A stretch of 7,613 bases of DNA, taken from positions 1 to 7,613 of the forward strand of contig CAYYJS010000087.1 of the NCBI GenBank assembly GCA_964472315.1, read 5' to 3'. The stretch is from CAYYJS01 sp964472315 (GTDB lineage Bacteria > Verrucomicrobiota > Kiritimatiellia > UBA8416). Every line of letters begins with the position of its first letter. The first letter of the stretch is position 1. The notes below the pieces were generated by a model that had not been told where the DNA came from, did no database searches, and saw only the letters and a list, made by a program, of their open reading frames with translations. Below, one piece after another: positions 1-6,928 of the stretch. The position numbers and the translations under genes were made by a program.

Positions 1-40
1 CTTCTACGGCCCCTCATGCAGGAGTATCTCGCATGAATCT
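1..40. other. Short unassigned left edge
   Basis: These 40 bases lie just after the stop of the minus-strand pseudouridine synthase gene. I see no terminator hairpin with a T-run and no gene end that can be assigned. Confidence 0.4.
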
Positions 41-1084
41 TCAACACCGTTCGCCTATGGCCTGTCCCTTGACGCCTTCGCCGGACGGGATGGTCGCCCC
101 GCCGTGCCCGCGGATAAGCGCTTGAAGATCGGGCGGGAGCGGGCTCTCGACGTCGACCGGACACCGACTGACCGGGTGTGTGAACCGGATCCCGGAGGCG
201 TGCAGGGCCTGACGGTCGATCCGCAACCGCCGACGGTCTTCGGCGGTCACGGCGCCGTTGCAGAACCGCAGGAAGATCGTCGGATCGACGCCATAGAGCT
301 TGTCGCCGACCACGGGGTGGCCCAATGCCGACAGCGTCGCGCGAATCTGATGCTGCCGCCCGGTCTCCGGATGCGCCGACAACCGGCTGATGCCGCCACC
401 GGCGCTCAGGCGCCGAAACACCGTCGCCGCGGCCGCGGCCCCGGCCGGAAGACCGTCGGCGTCGCCTTCGCCCGCGGGGATGAAGACGCGTCGTTTGCGC
501 ACGACGGATGCGGTATCCGGTGCGATATGCCCAGTCGCGCGGCGGTACTCGGGAAACTCGCCCTCGACCAGGACCTTGTACCGCTTCTCCACGGTGCGCG
601 CAACAAACTGACGCTGCAACAGCGCGCCGGCGCGCCGGTCGATGGCCAGAATGACGAGGCCCGAAGTCTCCCGGTCCAGCCGGTTGACCAGCACCACATT
701 GTCGAGCCCCAGATCCCGGCAGACGAGCATCGTCAGGCTCTTATACCGGTATCGTCCGCCCGGGTGACAGGGCAGCCCGGCCGGCTTATCGACCACAAGC
801 ACCTGATCGTCACGGTACGGGACCGTGTACCGCGTATCGACATCGGGTTCGGGGATATCCGCGTCCAGATACTCGATGCGGTGTCCGATCGCCAGCACGC
901 GGCCGGGTTCCGCCGGGGCGTTGTCGACCAACAACCGGCGTCGTTCGATGCGCGCGATCCAGTCGCCGGCCGAGAAGAGCGGGAACCGCGCCGACAGGAA
1001 ATCGAGTAGCGTCCGGCCCGCCTGATCGGGCGGAACGGTGAACCGCAAACGGTATTCGGCATGCTCCGGGTGCATGCGTGCCAC
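41..1084 (-). CDS. RluA-family RNA pseudouridine synthase with N-terminal S4-like domain
   Basis: The 347-residue product should isomerise specific uridines in rRNA or tRNA to pseudouridine in the cytoplasm. Residues about 12-75 look like the S4 RNA-binding domain found in RluC/RluD-type enzymes. The catalytic domain follows. Its active-site motif NRLDRETSG (134-142) carries the catalytic aspartate, D137. Other conserved family blocks are VVDKPAGLPCHP (97-108), EKRYKVLVEGEFP (166-178), HPETGRQHQIR (238-248), GHPVVGDKLYG (255-265) and RQALHASGIRFTHP (291-304). The length is normal for an S4-containing member plus a short C-terminal tail of about 25 residues. The motif has Asn where most bacterial members have His or Gly before RLD. 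The start is read as GTG at 1084; ATG at 1075 is an alternative, and neither has a clear Shine-Dalgarno. The gene is divergent from the lipoprotein gene. The family call is firm, but the target uridine cannot be told from sequence. Confidence 0.95.
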   Translation of the reverse strand: MARMHPEHAEYRLRFTVPPDQAGRTLLDFLSARFPLFSAGDWIARIERRRLLVDNAPAEPGRVLAIGHRIEYLDADIPEPDVDTRYTVPYRDDQVLVVDKPAGLPCHPGGRYRYKSLTMLVCRDLGLDNVVLVNRLDRETSGLVILAIDRRAGALLQRQFVARTVEKRYKVLVEGEFPEYRRATGHIAPDTASVVRKRRVFIPAGEGDADGLPAGAAAAATVFRRLSAGGGISRLSAHPETGRQHQIRATLSALGHPVVGDKLYGVDPTIFLRFCNGAVTAEDRRRLRIDRQALHASGIRFTHPVSRCPVDVESPLPPDLQALIRGHGGATIPSGEGVKGQAIGERC

Positions 1085-1174
1085 GATACGGTATGATCAA
1101 GTCCGGCGCAATGCCCTGGGCGGGGCTGTGGCCGGGCTTGCGCATGTCCGCGACTTGCTGGTAGGCTCATCCCC
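1085..1174. promoter_or_regulatory. Divergent intergenic region between pseudouridine synthase and CsgG-like gene
   Basis: These 90 bp must hold the start signals for both flanking genes unless transcription comes from further away. A plus-strand -10-like hexamer TATGAT lies at 1092-1097, but no good -35 sits at the right distance. Small symmetric elements ATAC-G-GTAT (1086-1094) and TGATCA (1094-1099) lie next to the minus-strand start codon. I see no convincing promoter on either strand by eye. The promoter reading is weak; the region being intergenic is clear. Confidence 0.3.
1106..1143. repeat. Inverted repeat able to form a bulged hairpin
   Basis: The left arm GCGCAATGCCC (1106-1116) pairs with the right arm GGGCTTGCGC (1134-1143). 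This gives ten base pairs with a single bulged T at 1112 and a 17-nt loop. A direct repeat GTCCG (1101-1105 and 1146-1150) flanks it. There is no following T-run on either strand, so it is not a standard terminator. It could be a 5' leader structure for the CsgG-like gene, an operator, or chance in GC-rich DNA. Confidence 0.4.
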
Positions 1175-2149
1175 ATGAATCGATGGATAACCGCGACGCT
1201 CGGGATGGGGTGCCTTTCGGCGGCCGGATGCGCGAGTCTGATCGTCAGTCCCGCGCGACCGCTGCCGGACGACGCGATCCCGCCGCGCGTGGCGGTGGCG
1301 TCGTTCGAGAACCGGTCCGGGTTCGAGGGGCAATGGGAGATCGGCGGCGGCATGGCCGATCTGCTGGTTTCGGAACTGGTCAAGTCGCGCAACTTCGTCG
1401 TGCTCGAACGCGGGCGACTGGATACCGTCGTCGGCGAAATCGTCCGTCAACGCGACAAGCTCTTTCGTGACGAGGGCAAAGTGCCGGCGGGCCGCCTCAA
1501 GAACGTCGAGTACCTGGTGCGCGGCGTGATCAACGATTTTTCCCAGGTCAAGGGCGGTTCGCTGTGGGTGGGCATCCGGCGCTGGTTCCTCGGCGGTGGG
1601 GGCTACACCGCCCGCGTGGCGATGACGCTGACCATCGTCGACGTGGCGAGCGGTCAGATCGTCGACTCCGTGCAGTGCGAGGCCTCCGCGCGCGCCCGCA
1701 ATGCGTTTATCGAGGGCCGCTACAAGAACGTGAAGTTCGGCGGCGATCAATTCTTCAAGACGCCGCTGGGCGTCGCCACGTCGAGCGCGATGCGGCGCGG
1801 ACTGAAGGGGATCGTGCAGAAGATGCCCCGGCAGTACTGGCAGCCGATGGTGGCGGATGTCACCGACCGCTTCGTCGTTGTCAACGGCGGACGCGATCGC
1901 GAACTGAAGGTCGGCCGGTACTTCCAGGTGCGCCAATCGGGTTCGCCGGTCACCGACCCGTTGACGGGCGACATCCTCCAGATCTTGCCGGGCCAGGTGG
2001 TGGGCGTCGTGCAGGTGGTCGAAGTCCAGGCGGCGATCGCCGGGGCCGAGGTGATCAGCGGCCACGGCTTCGCGCGCGGTCAGCACCTGGAGGCGATCGC
2101 GCCGCCGGCGATCCCGTCGACCCGCGAACAACTCGGGCTGACGCCCTGA
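1175..2149 (+). CDS. CsgG-domain lipoprotein with FlgT-C-like C-terminal domain
   Basis: The 324-residue product has a short signal peptide (Arg3, hydrophobic 5-18) ending in AAG-C. This is a permissive lipobox with the lipidated cysteine at Cys19, so it is probably an outer-membrane or periplasmic lipoprotein. Residues about 37-215 match the CsgG family pattern: RVAVASFENRSGFEG (38-52), the helix IGGGMADLLVSELVKSRNFVVLERGRLDTVVGE (56-88), EYLVRGVINDF (112-122), then TLTIVDVASGQIVDS (151-165). Residues about 225-308 resemble the FlgT C-terminal fold: NGGRDRELKVGRYFQV, DPLTGDIL, VVGVVQVVEV and ISGHGFARGQHLEAI. CsgG itself is the curli export pore, but many relatives are envelope proteins of unknown job, and no curli genes are present here. 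The start is ATG 1175 with only a weak AGG upstream. The ABC ATPase gene begins 40 bp downstream, so co-transcription is possible. The domain call is firm; the function is unknown. Confidence 0.85.
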   Translation: MNRWITATLGMGCLSAAGCASLIVSPARPLPDDAIPPRVAVASFENRSGFEGQWEIGGGMADLLVSELVKSRNFVVLERGRLDTVVGEIVRQRDKLFRDEGKVPAGRLKNVEYLVRGVINDFSQVKGGSLWVGIRRWFLGGGGYTARVAMTLTIVDVASGQIVDSVQCEASARARNAFIEGRYKNVKFGGDQFFKTPLGVATSSAMRRGLKGIVQKMPRQYWQPMVADVTDRFVVVNGGRDRELKVGRYFQVRQSGSPVTDPLTGDILQILPGQVVGVVQVVEVQAAIAGAEVISGHGFARGQHLEAIAPPAIPSTREQLGLTP

Positions 2150-2177
2150 AGGATGTCGGAACACAGGTTGCCAATTC

Positions 2178-2181
2178 GGAG
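2178..2181 (+). promoter_or_regulatory. Ribosome binding site of the ABC ATPase gene
   Basis: GGAG at 2178-2181 lies 8 nt before ATG 2190 and supports that start. The 40-bp gap from the preceding stop shows no evident terminator. Confidence 0.6.
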
Positions 2182-2189
2182 ACGCAGCG

Positions 2190-3284
2190 ATGGCCGCACC
2201 GCTTTCCCTCGAGAATCTCACCAAGACATACCGTGACACGCGTGCCGTGGATGCCGTCTCGCTCGACATCGAACCGGGCGAGCTCTTTTTCCTGCTCGGT
2301 CCCAGCGGCTGCGGCAAGACCACGCTGCTGCGCATGATCGCCGGGTTCTGCGAACCCGACTCCGGCGCCATCACGCTGGGCGGCCGCGCGATCGTGCGCC
2401 TGCCCCCCCACCAGCGGGACACCGGCATGGTTTTTCAGAGCTACGCCCTGTGGCCGCACATGACCGTGGCCCAGAACGTGGGATTCGGTCTTGAGATGCG
2501 GCGGTTGGCCAAGGCGGATATCGCCACGCGCGTGGCCGAGGCGCTGGAGATGGTGCGCATGCGCGACCGGGCCGAGGCGCGGCCGAACGAACTTTCCGGC
2601 GGGCAGCAGCAGCGTGTGGCGCTGGCGCGGGCGCTGGTCATCCATCCCCAATGCCTGCTCCTGGACGAACCGCTCTCCAATCTGGATGCCAAGCTGCGCA
2701 TGGAGATGCGCGTCGAGATCCGCCGCATCTGCAAGACGGCCGGCTTGACGGCGGTCTACGTGACGCATGACCAGAAGGAAGCGCTGTCGATCGCCGATCG
2801 TCTGGCCGTGATGCGGGACGGCCGGATCTGCCAGATCGGGACGCCCGAGGCCGTCTACCGTCATCCGGCGTCCGCGTTCGTCGCGGGCTTCATCGGCGAA
2901 ACCAACTTCATTGACGCGACGGTCCGGCACCGTACGGAAGAGGGCGTGGCCTTCGATACCGTGTTGGGCGTCCTGCATGCGACGCCGGCCGGCGCGTCCG
3001 TATCCGGGGCCTCCGCGGTCCTCTCGATCCGCCCCGAATGCGTGCGCGTGCATGCCGAATGTCCGGACGATCCGGTCAACCGGTTCGAGGCGGCGCTGCA
3101 CGATTCGATTTACCTCGGGGAGGTCGCCCAGCATCAGGTGACGCCGATCCCGGCGCCGAACCTGCGACTCAAGTCGTTCCAGCTCAACCCGCGGATCCTC
3201 GCCCGTGACGCGCGCCGGCACGTCTGGGTATCGGTCGCGGCGGCCGATATCACGGTGCTGCCTGCCGGTGCCGGTCCGTCATGA
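2190..3284 (+). CDS. ABC importer ATP-binding subunit, ferric-iron/polyamine (FbpC/PotA-like) type
   Basis: This 364-residue cytoplasmic ATPase powers the importer encoded just downstream. All nucleotide-binding motifs are intact: Walker A GPSGCGKTT (37-45), Q-loop Gln83 in VFQSYALWPHMTV, signature LSGGQQQR (135-142), Walker B CLLLDEP (155-161) with catalytic Glu160, D-loop SNLD (163-166) and switch His193. The GETNFIDA linker (about 236-243) leads into a C-terminal TOBE-like regulatory domain (about 277-357, from LSIRPECVRV to WVSVAAADITVL). The ALWPHMTV Q-loop context and the length fit the FbpC/AfuC iron group. Relatives handling polyamines, 2-aminoethylphosphonate or thiamine look similar, so the substrate rests on the neighbours. 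The stop codon overlaps the start of the binding-protein gene (ATGA at 3281-3284), implying translational coupling. The ATPase call is very sure; the substrate is moderate. Confidence 0.93.
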   Translation: MAAPLSLENLTKTYRDTRAVDAVSLDIEPGELFFLLGPSGCGKTTLLRMIAGFCEPDSGAITLGGRAIVRLPPHQRDTGMVFQSYALWPHMTVAQNVGFGLEMRRLAKADIATRVAEALEMVRMRDRAEARPNELSGGQQQRVALARALVIHPQCLLLDEPLSNLDAKLRMEMRVEIRRICKTAGLTAVYVTHDQKEALSIADRLAVMRDGRICQIGTPEAVYRHPASAFVAGFIGETNFIDATVRHRTEEGVAFDTVLGVLHATPAGASVSGASAVLSIRPECVRVHAECPDDPVNRFEAALHDSIYLGEVAQHQVTPIPAPNLRLKSFQLNPRILARDARRHVWVSVAAADITVLPAGAGPS

Positions 3285-5107
3285 ACGTCCGCAACCCGAT
3301 CGTCATCGCGGCAGCGGGGCTTGTCGTGGCGCTGCCGTTCCTTCTCCGGCGTCCGCCCGAGACCCTGGCCTGGGCCGCCGGCGACCCCGTGGTGGTTGTG
3401 GTGTCCCCGCACAACGAGGCGATCCGATACGAGTTCGGGCGCGCCTTCGCGGCATGGCATGCGGCGCGCTACGGGCGGCCCGCGCGGGTGGACTGGCGCG
3501 TCATCGGGGGCACGTCCGAGATCATGCGTTACCTCGAAGCCGAGTACGCGTCCTCGCTGCGGGCGTGGTGGAAGGCGCAGGGGCGCGACTGGCCTGAAGG
3601 CGGCGCGGAGGCGGCGATGGATCGGCGTCTCCGCTCCGACCGTCCGGCGCCCGAGGCCGTCGCGGCGGATCCGGCGGCGCTCCGGAAATGGGAGGCGCGC
3701 GCCGCGGTGCACCGGACGTTCCGGAGTCTGGACGATCCGGCGGCCTTCACATGCCGCATCGATGTCCTGTTCGGCGGCGGCGCGTACGATCACGGCAAGG
3801 TCCATGGGCAGGGCCTCACGGTGCCCATCTGGCCGGATGGCCGGGCGCCGTCCGACATCCTGTGGACCGCGGACGGGGTATGTCTGATCCCCGAATCCGT
3901 CGGCGGCGAGGAATGGCGCGCGGCGGGATTCATCGGCGCCGCGGTCAGTACGTTCGGCATCTGCTACAACCGCGACCGGCTGGCGGACCTGGGGATCGCG
4001 CGGCCGCCGGCGACCTGGCGCGATCTGGCGGCGCCGGCCTATTTCCGGCAGCTCGGCGTGGGCGATCCCACCAAGAGCGGCAGCATCGCCAAGGCGTTCG
4101 AGATGATCGTCCACGCGGAATGCCACGCCGCGGTCGCGGCGGCGGGTTTCGATGCCGCGCAGGTGGACGCGTATGAGCGCGCGATCGCCGCCGCCGGATG
4201 GCAGGCGCCGCTGCCGGCCGGCGTGCCGCCGGCGTACCAGGCCGCGGTCGAATCCGGCTGGCTTGCCGGCGTGGGTCTGGCGCAGCTCATCGGCGCCAAC
4301 GCGCGGTACTTCACGGATGGGGCGGGCAAGGTGCCGATCGATGTCAGCGCCGGCAACGCCGCCGCCGGGCTGGCCATCGACTTCTATGGCCGCTACCAGG
4401 CCGAACTCAGCAAGGGCGTCGACGGAAGCAGCCCGATGGTGTACGTCACGCCGCGGGCGGGCTCCAGCGTCAGCGCCGACCCGATCAGTCTGCTGCGCGG
4501 CGCCGTGCATCGCGAGACGGCCGTCCGCTTTGTCGAATTCGTGCTCTCCGAGGCCGGGCAGCGGCTTTGGAACTACCGGCCGGGCGCGCCGGGCGGCCCG
4601 GTCAAGTTCGCGCTCCGCCGGATGCCGGTGCGGCGCGATTTCTATCCGTCGGCGACCAACGCCGCCGTGCAGGTCGCGTACGAACGCCACCGCGACCATT
4701 GCGTCGACCCGCTGGGCGACCCCGACGTGAACCCGTATGCGGTGGGCGCGCAGTTCACCTACCAGCCGCGCTGGACGGCGCGTCATTTCAACATCCATCG
4801 CGATCTGGTGCGGGCGATGTGTCTCGATGCCGGGGACGAACTGCGCGCGGCGTGGCGCGCGATCATCGACGGCGGCGGACCCGAGGCGCAGCCGGCGGCG
4901 ATGGCGCGCCTGCGTCGTCTGCCCGACGCGCCGATGCCGCTGACCTGGAGCAGCGCGCTCGAGATCGGATCGCGCGTCGACCGCCTGGACTACATGCGGG
5001 ACTGGACCGCCCACTTCCGCGCGAGCTACCGCGACGCGCGGGCGGCGGTGGTCAGGCCCCGCGGGGGCGCCGCCGTGCCGCCGGCGGGCCGGGGAGGGGT
5101 GCGATGA
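3281..5107 (+). CDS. Large extracellular solute-binding protein of iron(III)-type ABC importer
   Basis: The 608-residue product is the substrate-capturing subunit. Family-like blocks are VVVVVSPHNEAIRYEFGRAF (37-56), RIDVLFGGGAYDHGKVHGQGL (159-179), STFGICYNRDRLADLGI (223-239), PPATWRDLAAPAYF (242-255), GDPTKSGSIAKAFE (261-274), and DPISLLRGAVHRETAVRFVEFVLSEAGQRLW (400-430), which normally closes this fold. Two parts are extra compared with the usual 320-360 residues. One is an Ala/Arg-rich insertion at about 85-155. The other is a tail of about 170 residues after 435, containing GGPVKFALRRMPVRRDFYPS (438-457). The N-terminus has a hydrophobic stretch (6-22) followed by two Arg. It has no lipobox Cys, and the only signal-peptidase-like site, AWA (30-32), is far from the core. 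An uncleaved membrane anchor is therefore possible. The gene overlaps both neighbours by 4 bases. No clear Shine-Dalgarno precedes ATG 3281, so translation is probably coupled. Iron is the likeliest ligand but is inferred. Confidence 0.88.
   Translation: MNVRNPIVIAAAGLVVALPFLLRRPPETLAWAAGDPVVVVVSPHNEAIRYEFGRAFAAWHAARYGRPARVDWRVIGGTSEIMRYLEAEYASSLRAWWKAQGRDWPEGGAEAAMDRRLRSDRPAPEAVAADPAALRKWEARAAVHRTFRSLDDPAAFTCRIDVLFGGGAYDHGKVHGQGLTVPIWPDGRAPSDILWTADGVCLIPESVGGEEWRAAGFIGAAVSTFGICYNRDRLADLGIARPPATWRDLAAPAYFRQLGVGDPTKSGSIAKAFEMIVHAECHAAVAAAGFDAAQVDAYERAIAAAGWQAPLPAGVPPAYQAAVESGWLAGVGLAQLIGANARYFTDGAGKVPIDVSAGNAAAGLAIDFYGRYQAELSKGVDGSSPMVYVTPRAGSSVSADPISLLRGAVHRETAVRFVEFVLSEAGQRLWNYRPGAPGGPVKFALRRMPVRRDFYPSATNAAVQVAYERHRDHCVDPLGDPDVNPYAVGAQFTYQPRWTARHFNIHRDLVRAMCLDAGDELRAAWRAIIDGGGPEAQPAAMARLRRLPDAPMPLTWSSALEIGSRVDRLDYMRDWTAHFRASYRDARAAVVRPRGGAAVPPAGRGGVR
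5093..5097 (+). promoter_or_regulatory. Ribosome binding site that decides the permease start
   Basis: GGAGG at 5093-5097 lies 6 nt before ATG 5104, inside the end of the binding-protein gene. The permease frame stays open far upstream (to 4198), but this site, the ATGA overlap and the switch to hydrophobic sequence fix the start at 5104. Confidence 0.8.
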
Positions 5108-6810
5108 GACGCGGTACCGCAACCCTGTTGTTCTGGCTGCTGGCGGCATGCTTCGGCGTCTTCCTGCTCTGGCCGCTTGGCATTGTGATCGGCGGCGGGT
5201 TCTTTGTCGAAGGTCGGTTTACCGGGCGCTACCTGGCCGAGGTGTTCCGCAACCCGATCTACGTCGAGGGACTGGTGAACAGCCTGAAACTGGCGATCGG
5301 CACCACGGCGCTGAGCCTGGGACTGGCGATGCCGCTGGCGTGGCTGGGGCATCGGTACACGTTCCCCGGCAAGCAGGCGCTGGCGGGCCTGGTCCTGGTG
5401 CCGATGGTGCTGCCGCCGTTCGTCGGCGCCATCGGCCTGCAGCAGATTCTCGGACAATACGGGGTGCTGAATGTCCTGCTGGATCTCGGACCGGTCGACT
5501 GGCTGGGGCGCGGCCGCGCGGCCGGCGTGGTGCTTCTGCAGTCGTTGGGGCTGTATCCGATCCTGTACCTGAACATCTCGGCGGCCCTGGCCAATGTCGA
5601 CCCGGCGATGGAAGAAGCGGCCGAGAACCTCGGGTGCCGCGGGTGGCGCAAGTTCGTGCGCATCACGCTGCCGCTGATCATGCCCGGCGTTTTCGCGGGC
5701 GGGACGATCGTCTTCATCTGGAGCTTCACCGAGCTGGGCGCGCCGTTGATCCTCAACTACACGCGGTGCGCATCGGTGCAGATATACGATGCGCTGAAGG
5801 AGATCGGCTCCAGCCCGTTCCCGTATGCGCTGGTCTGCGTCGTGCTGACGGTCAGCATCGTGTTGTACGGCATCTCGCGGCTGGTGCTGGGGCGGAAGGC
5901 GTATGCGATGCAGAGCAAGGCGACGGTGGCGGCGCGCCAGCGGGCCGTGCGCGGGCCGGCGGCGTTCCTGGTGGCGGCGCCCTTCCTGCTCGTTGTCGGC
6001 ATCGCGCTGCTGCCGCACATCGGCGTCGTGCTGACCAGTCTGGCCCGTCCCGGGAGCTGGTATCGGTCCGTGCTGCCGCAGGCGTTCACGGCGGGGAACT
6101 TCGTCGAGGCGCTCGGGCACGACATGACCATCGGCAGCATCCGCAACAGCCTCGTGTTTTCGAGTGTCGCGGTGGTGTTCAACCTGCTCTTCGGCCTCCT
6201 GATCGCCTTCATCGTGGTGCGCTCCGACCTGCGCTACCGGGGCGTCCTCGATGCGCTGTCCATGGTGCCGCTGGCGGTGCCGGGGCTGGTGATGGCCTTC
6301 GGGTTCCTGGCGGTCAGTTCGTGGTTGAGCAATCTGCCGTGGGTCAAGGGCGGCGCCGTCTGGCCGCACGTATTCGATGTGCGCGTGAACCCGACGTTGT
6401 TCCTGGTGGTGGCGTACGCCGTCCGGCGGCTGCCGTACATGGTGCGCGCGGCCGTGGCGGGGTTGAGCCAGACGCCGGTGGCGCTGGAGGAAGCCGCGGC
6501 CAACGTCGGCGCCGGACCGGTGACGGCGATGCGCCGCATCACCATGCCACTGATTTCGGCCAACCTGATCGCCGGCGCGCTGCTGGCATTCGCGTTCAGC
6601 ATGCTGGAGGTATCCGACAGCCTGATGCTCGCGCAGCAGATGGACTTCTATCCGATCACCAAGACGATCTACGAACTCTTCCAGCTCATCGGCACGGGGC
6701 CCTATATCGCGGCGGCGCTGGGGGTGTGGGCGATGCTCTTCCTCTGCGTCAGTCTCATCGGCAGCAGCCTGATTCTCGGGCGCAAGCTCGGTACGCTCTT
6801 CCGGGTGTGA
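5104..6810 (+). CDS. Fused two-domain ABC importer permease (FbpB-like)
   Basis: The 568-residue inner-membrane protein forms the whole transport channel. It is two binding-protein-dependent permease domains joined head to tail, as in FbpB/AfuB-type iron importers. About twelve membrane segments can be picked out, near 8-31, 58-80, 93-115, 139-162, 195-215, 238-262, 286-310, 346-372, 380-406, 428-447, 487-505 and 533-557. Each half carries an EAA loop that docks on the ATPase: EEAAENLGCRGWRKFVRITLP (170-190) and EEAAANVGAGPVTAMRRITMP (462-482). A polar linker (about 263-285) separates the halves. The start is ATG 5104, four bases overlapping the binding-protein stop, with a strong GGAGG before it. 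It is the last gene of the importer operon, since the next gene lies 164 bp downstream and differs in composition. The permease call is very sure; iron as substrate is inferred from domain architecture and neighbours. Confidence 0.93.
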   Translation: MRRGTATLLFWLLAACFGVFLLWPLGIVIGGGFFVEGRFTGRYLAEVFRNPIYVEGLVNSLKLAIGTTALSLGLAMPLAWLGHRYTFPGKQALAGLVLVPMVLPPFVGAIGLQQILGQYGVLNVLLDLGPVDWLGRGRAAGVVLLQSLGLYPILYLNISAALANVDPAMEEAAENLGCRGWRKFVRITLPLIMPGVFAGGTIVFIWSFTELGAPLILNYTRCASVQIYDALKEIGSSPFPYALVCVVLTVSIVLYGISRLVLGRKAYAMQSKATVAARQRAVRGPAAFLVAAPFLLVVGIALLPHIGVVLTSLARPGSWYRSVLPQAFTAGNFVEALGHDMTIGSIRNSLVFSSVAVVFNLLFGLLIAFIVVRSDLRYRGVLDALSMVPLAVPGLVMAFGFLAVSSWLSNLPWVKGGAVWPHVFDVRVNPTLFLVVAYAVRRLPYMVRAAVAGLSQTPVALEEAAANVGAGPVTAMRRITMPLISANLIAGALLAFAFSMLEVSDSLMLAQQMDFYPITKTIYELFQLIGTGPYIAAALGVWAMLFLCVSLIGSSLILGRKLGTLFRV

Positions 6811-6846
6811 CGGTCCGGTCCGCTTTTCCGGCCTTTTTCCTGGCCC

Positions 6847-6871
6847 GAGCACGGGCGGAACGCCCGCGCTC
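6847..6871. repeat. GC-rich hairpin after the importer operon (REP-like or 3'-end structure)
   Basis: The palindrome reads GAGC-A-CGGGCG-GAA-CGCCCG-C-GCTC. This is a perfect 6-bp stem with a GAA loop (6852-6866), then one A/C mismatch, then four more pairs (6847-6850 with 6868-6871). It starts 36 bp after the permease stop. There is no T-run after it on either strand; the T-rich patches (6824-6827 and 6834-6838) lie before it. It may protect or define the 3' end of the operon mRNA, or be a dispersed palindromic repeat. Sequence alone cannot separate these. Confidence 0.55.
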
Positions 6872-6902
6872 CCGGTACGCCACAGGCCATAACGGGGATT
6901 GC

Positions 6903-6928
6903 TGTCAATAACACGGTTGGCCTTGACA
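6903..6928. repeat. Inverted repeat whose right arm is the vapBC -35
   Basis: TGTCAA (6903-6908) is the exact reverse complement of TTGACA (6923-6928), with 14 bp between them. The right arm is the -35 hexamer. It may be a second operator half-site pair or chance. A divergent minus-strand promoter from the left arm is not supported, since no -10-like sequence follows it. Confidence 0.35.

Noticed and set aside
33..125. Small plus-strand frame of 30 codons with AGGAG 8 nt before its ATG
   Set aside because: It overlaps the end of the pseudouridine synthase gene antisense, has no recognisable features, and such a short frame with an SD-like match is expected by chance.
104..1009. Plus-strand open frame of 301 codons opposite the pseudouridine synthase
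   Set aside because: It has no domain signature, whereas the minus strand shows every RluA-family motif in order.
1097..2428. Minus-strand open frame of 443 codons opposite the CsgG-like gene
   Set aside because: It is rich in His, Arg and Asp without family features, and it runs antisense through two well-supported genes.
3134..5149. Long minus-strand open frame (671 codons) opposite the binding-protein gene
   Set aside because: It is an antisense shadow of a GC-rich gene: Arg/His/Pro/Gly-rich, with no recognisable domain. The plus strand here encodes a clear binding protein.
4198..6810. Possible longer permease starting at 4198, giving a fusion across the binding-protein gene
   Set aside because: The upstream part is an out-of-frame, Arg/Ala-rich reading of the binding-protein gene. 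A strong GGAGG and the ATGA overlap place the start at 5104.
6811..6840. T-rich patches after the permease stop as a classical rho-independent terminator
   Set aside because: The CTTTT and CTTTTT runs are not preceded by a stable stem; only 4-bp palindromes such as CCGG and GGCC lie nearby. The real hairpin comes after them.
5026..6852. Long minus-strand open frame (608 codons) opposite the permease
   Set aside because: Its composition is rich in Gln, Arg, His and Asp, as expected from the reverse of hydrophobic codons. The plus strand carries EAA motifs and twelve membrane segments.
6880..6908. Divergent minus-strand promoter from TTGACA read at 6908-6903
   Set aside because: At 16-18 nt further along the minus strand there is no -10-like hexamer, and no minus-strand gene follows.
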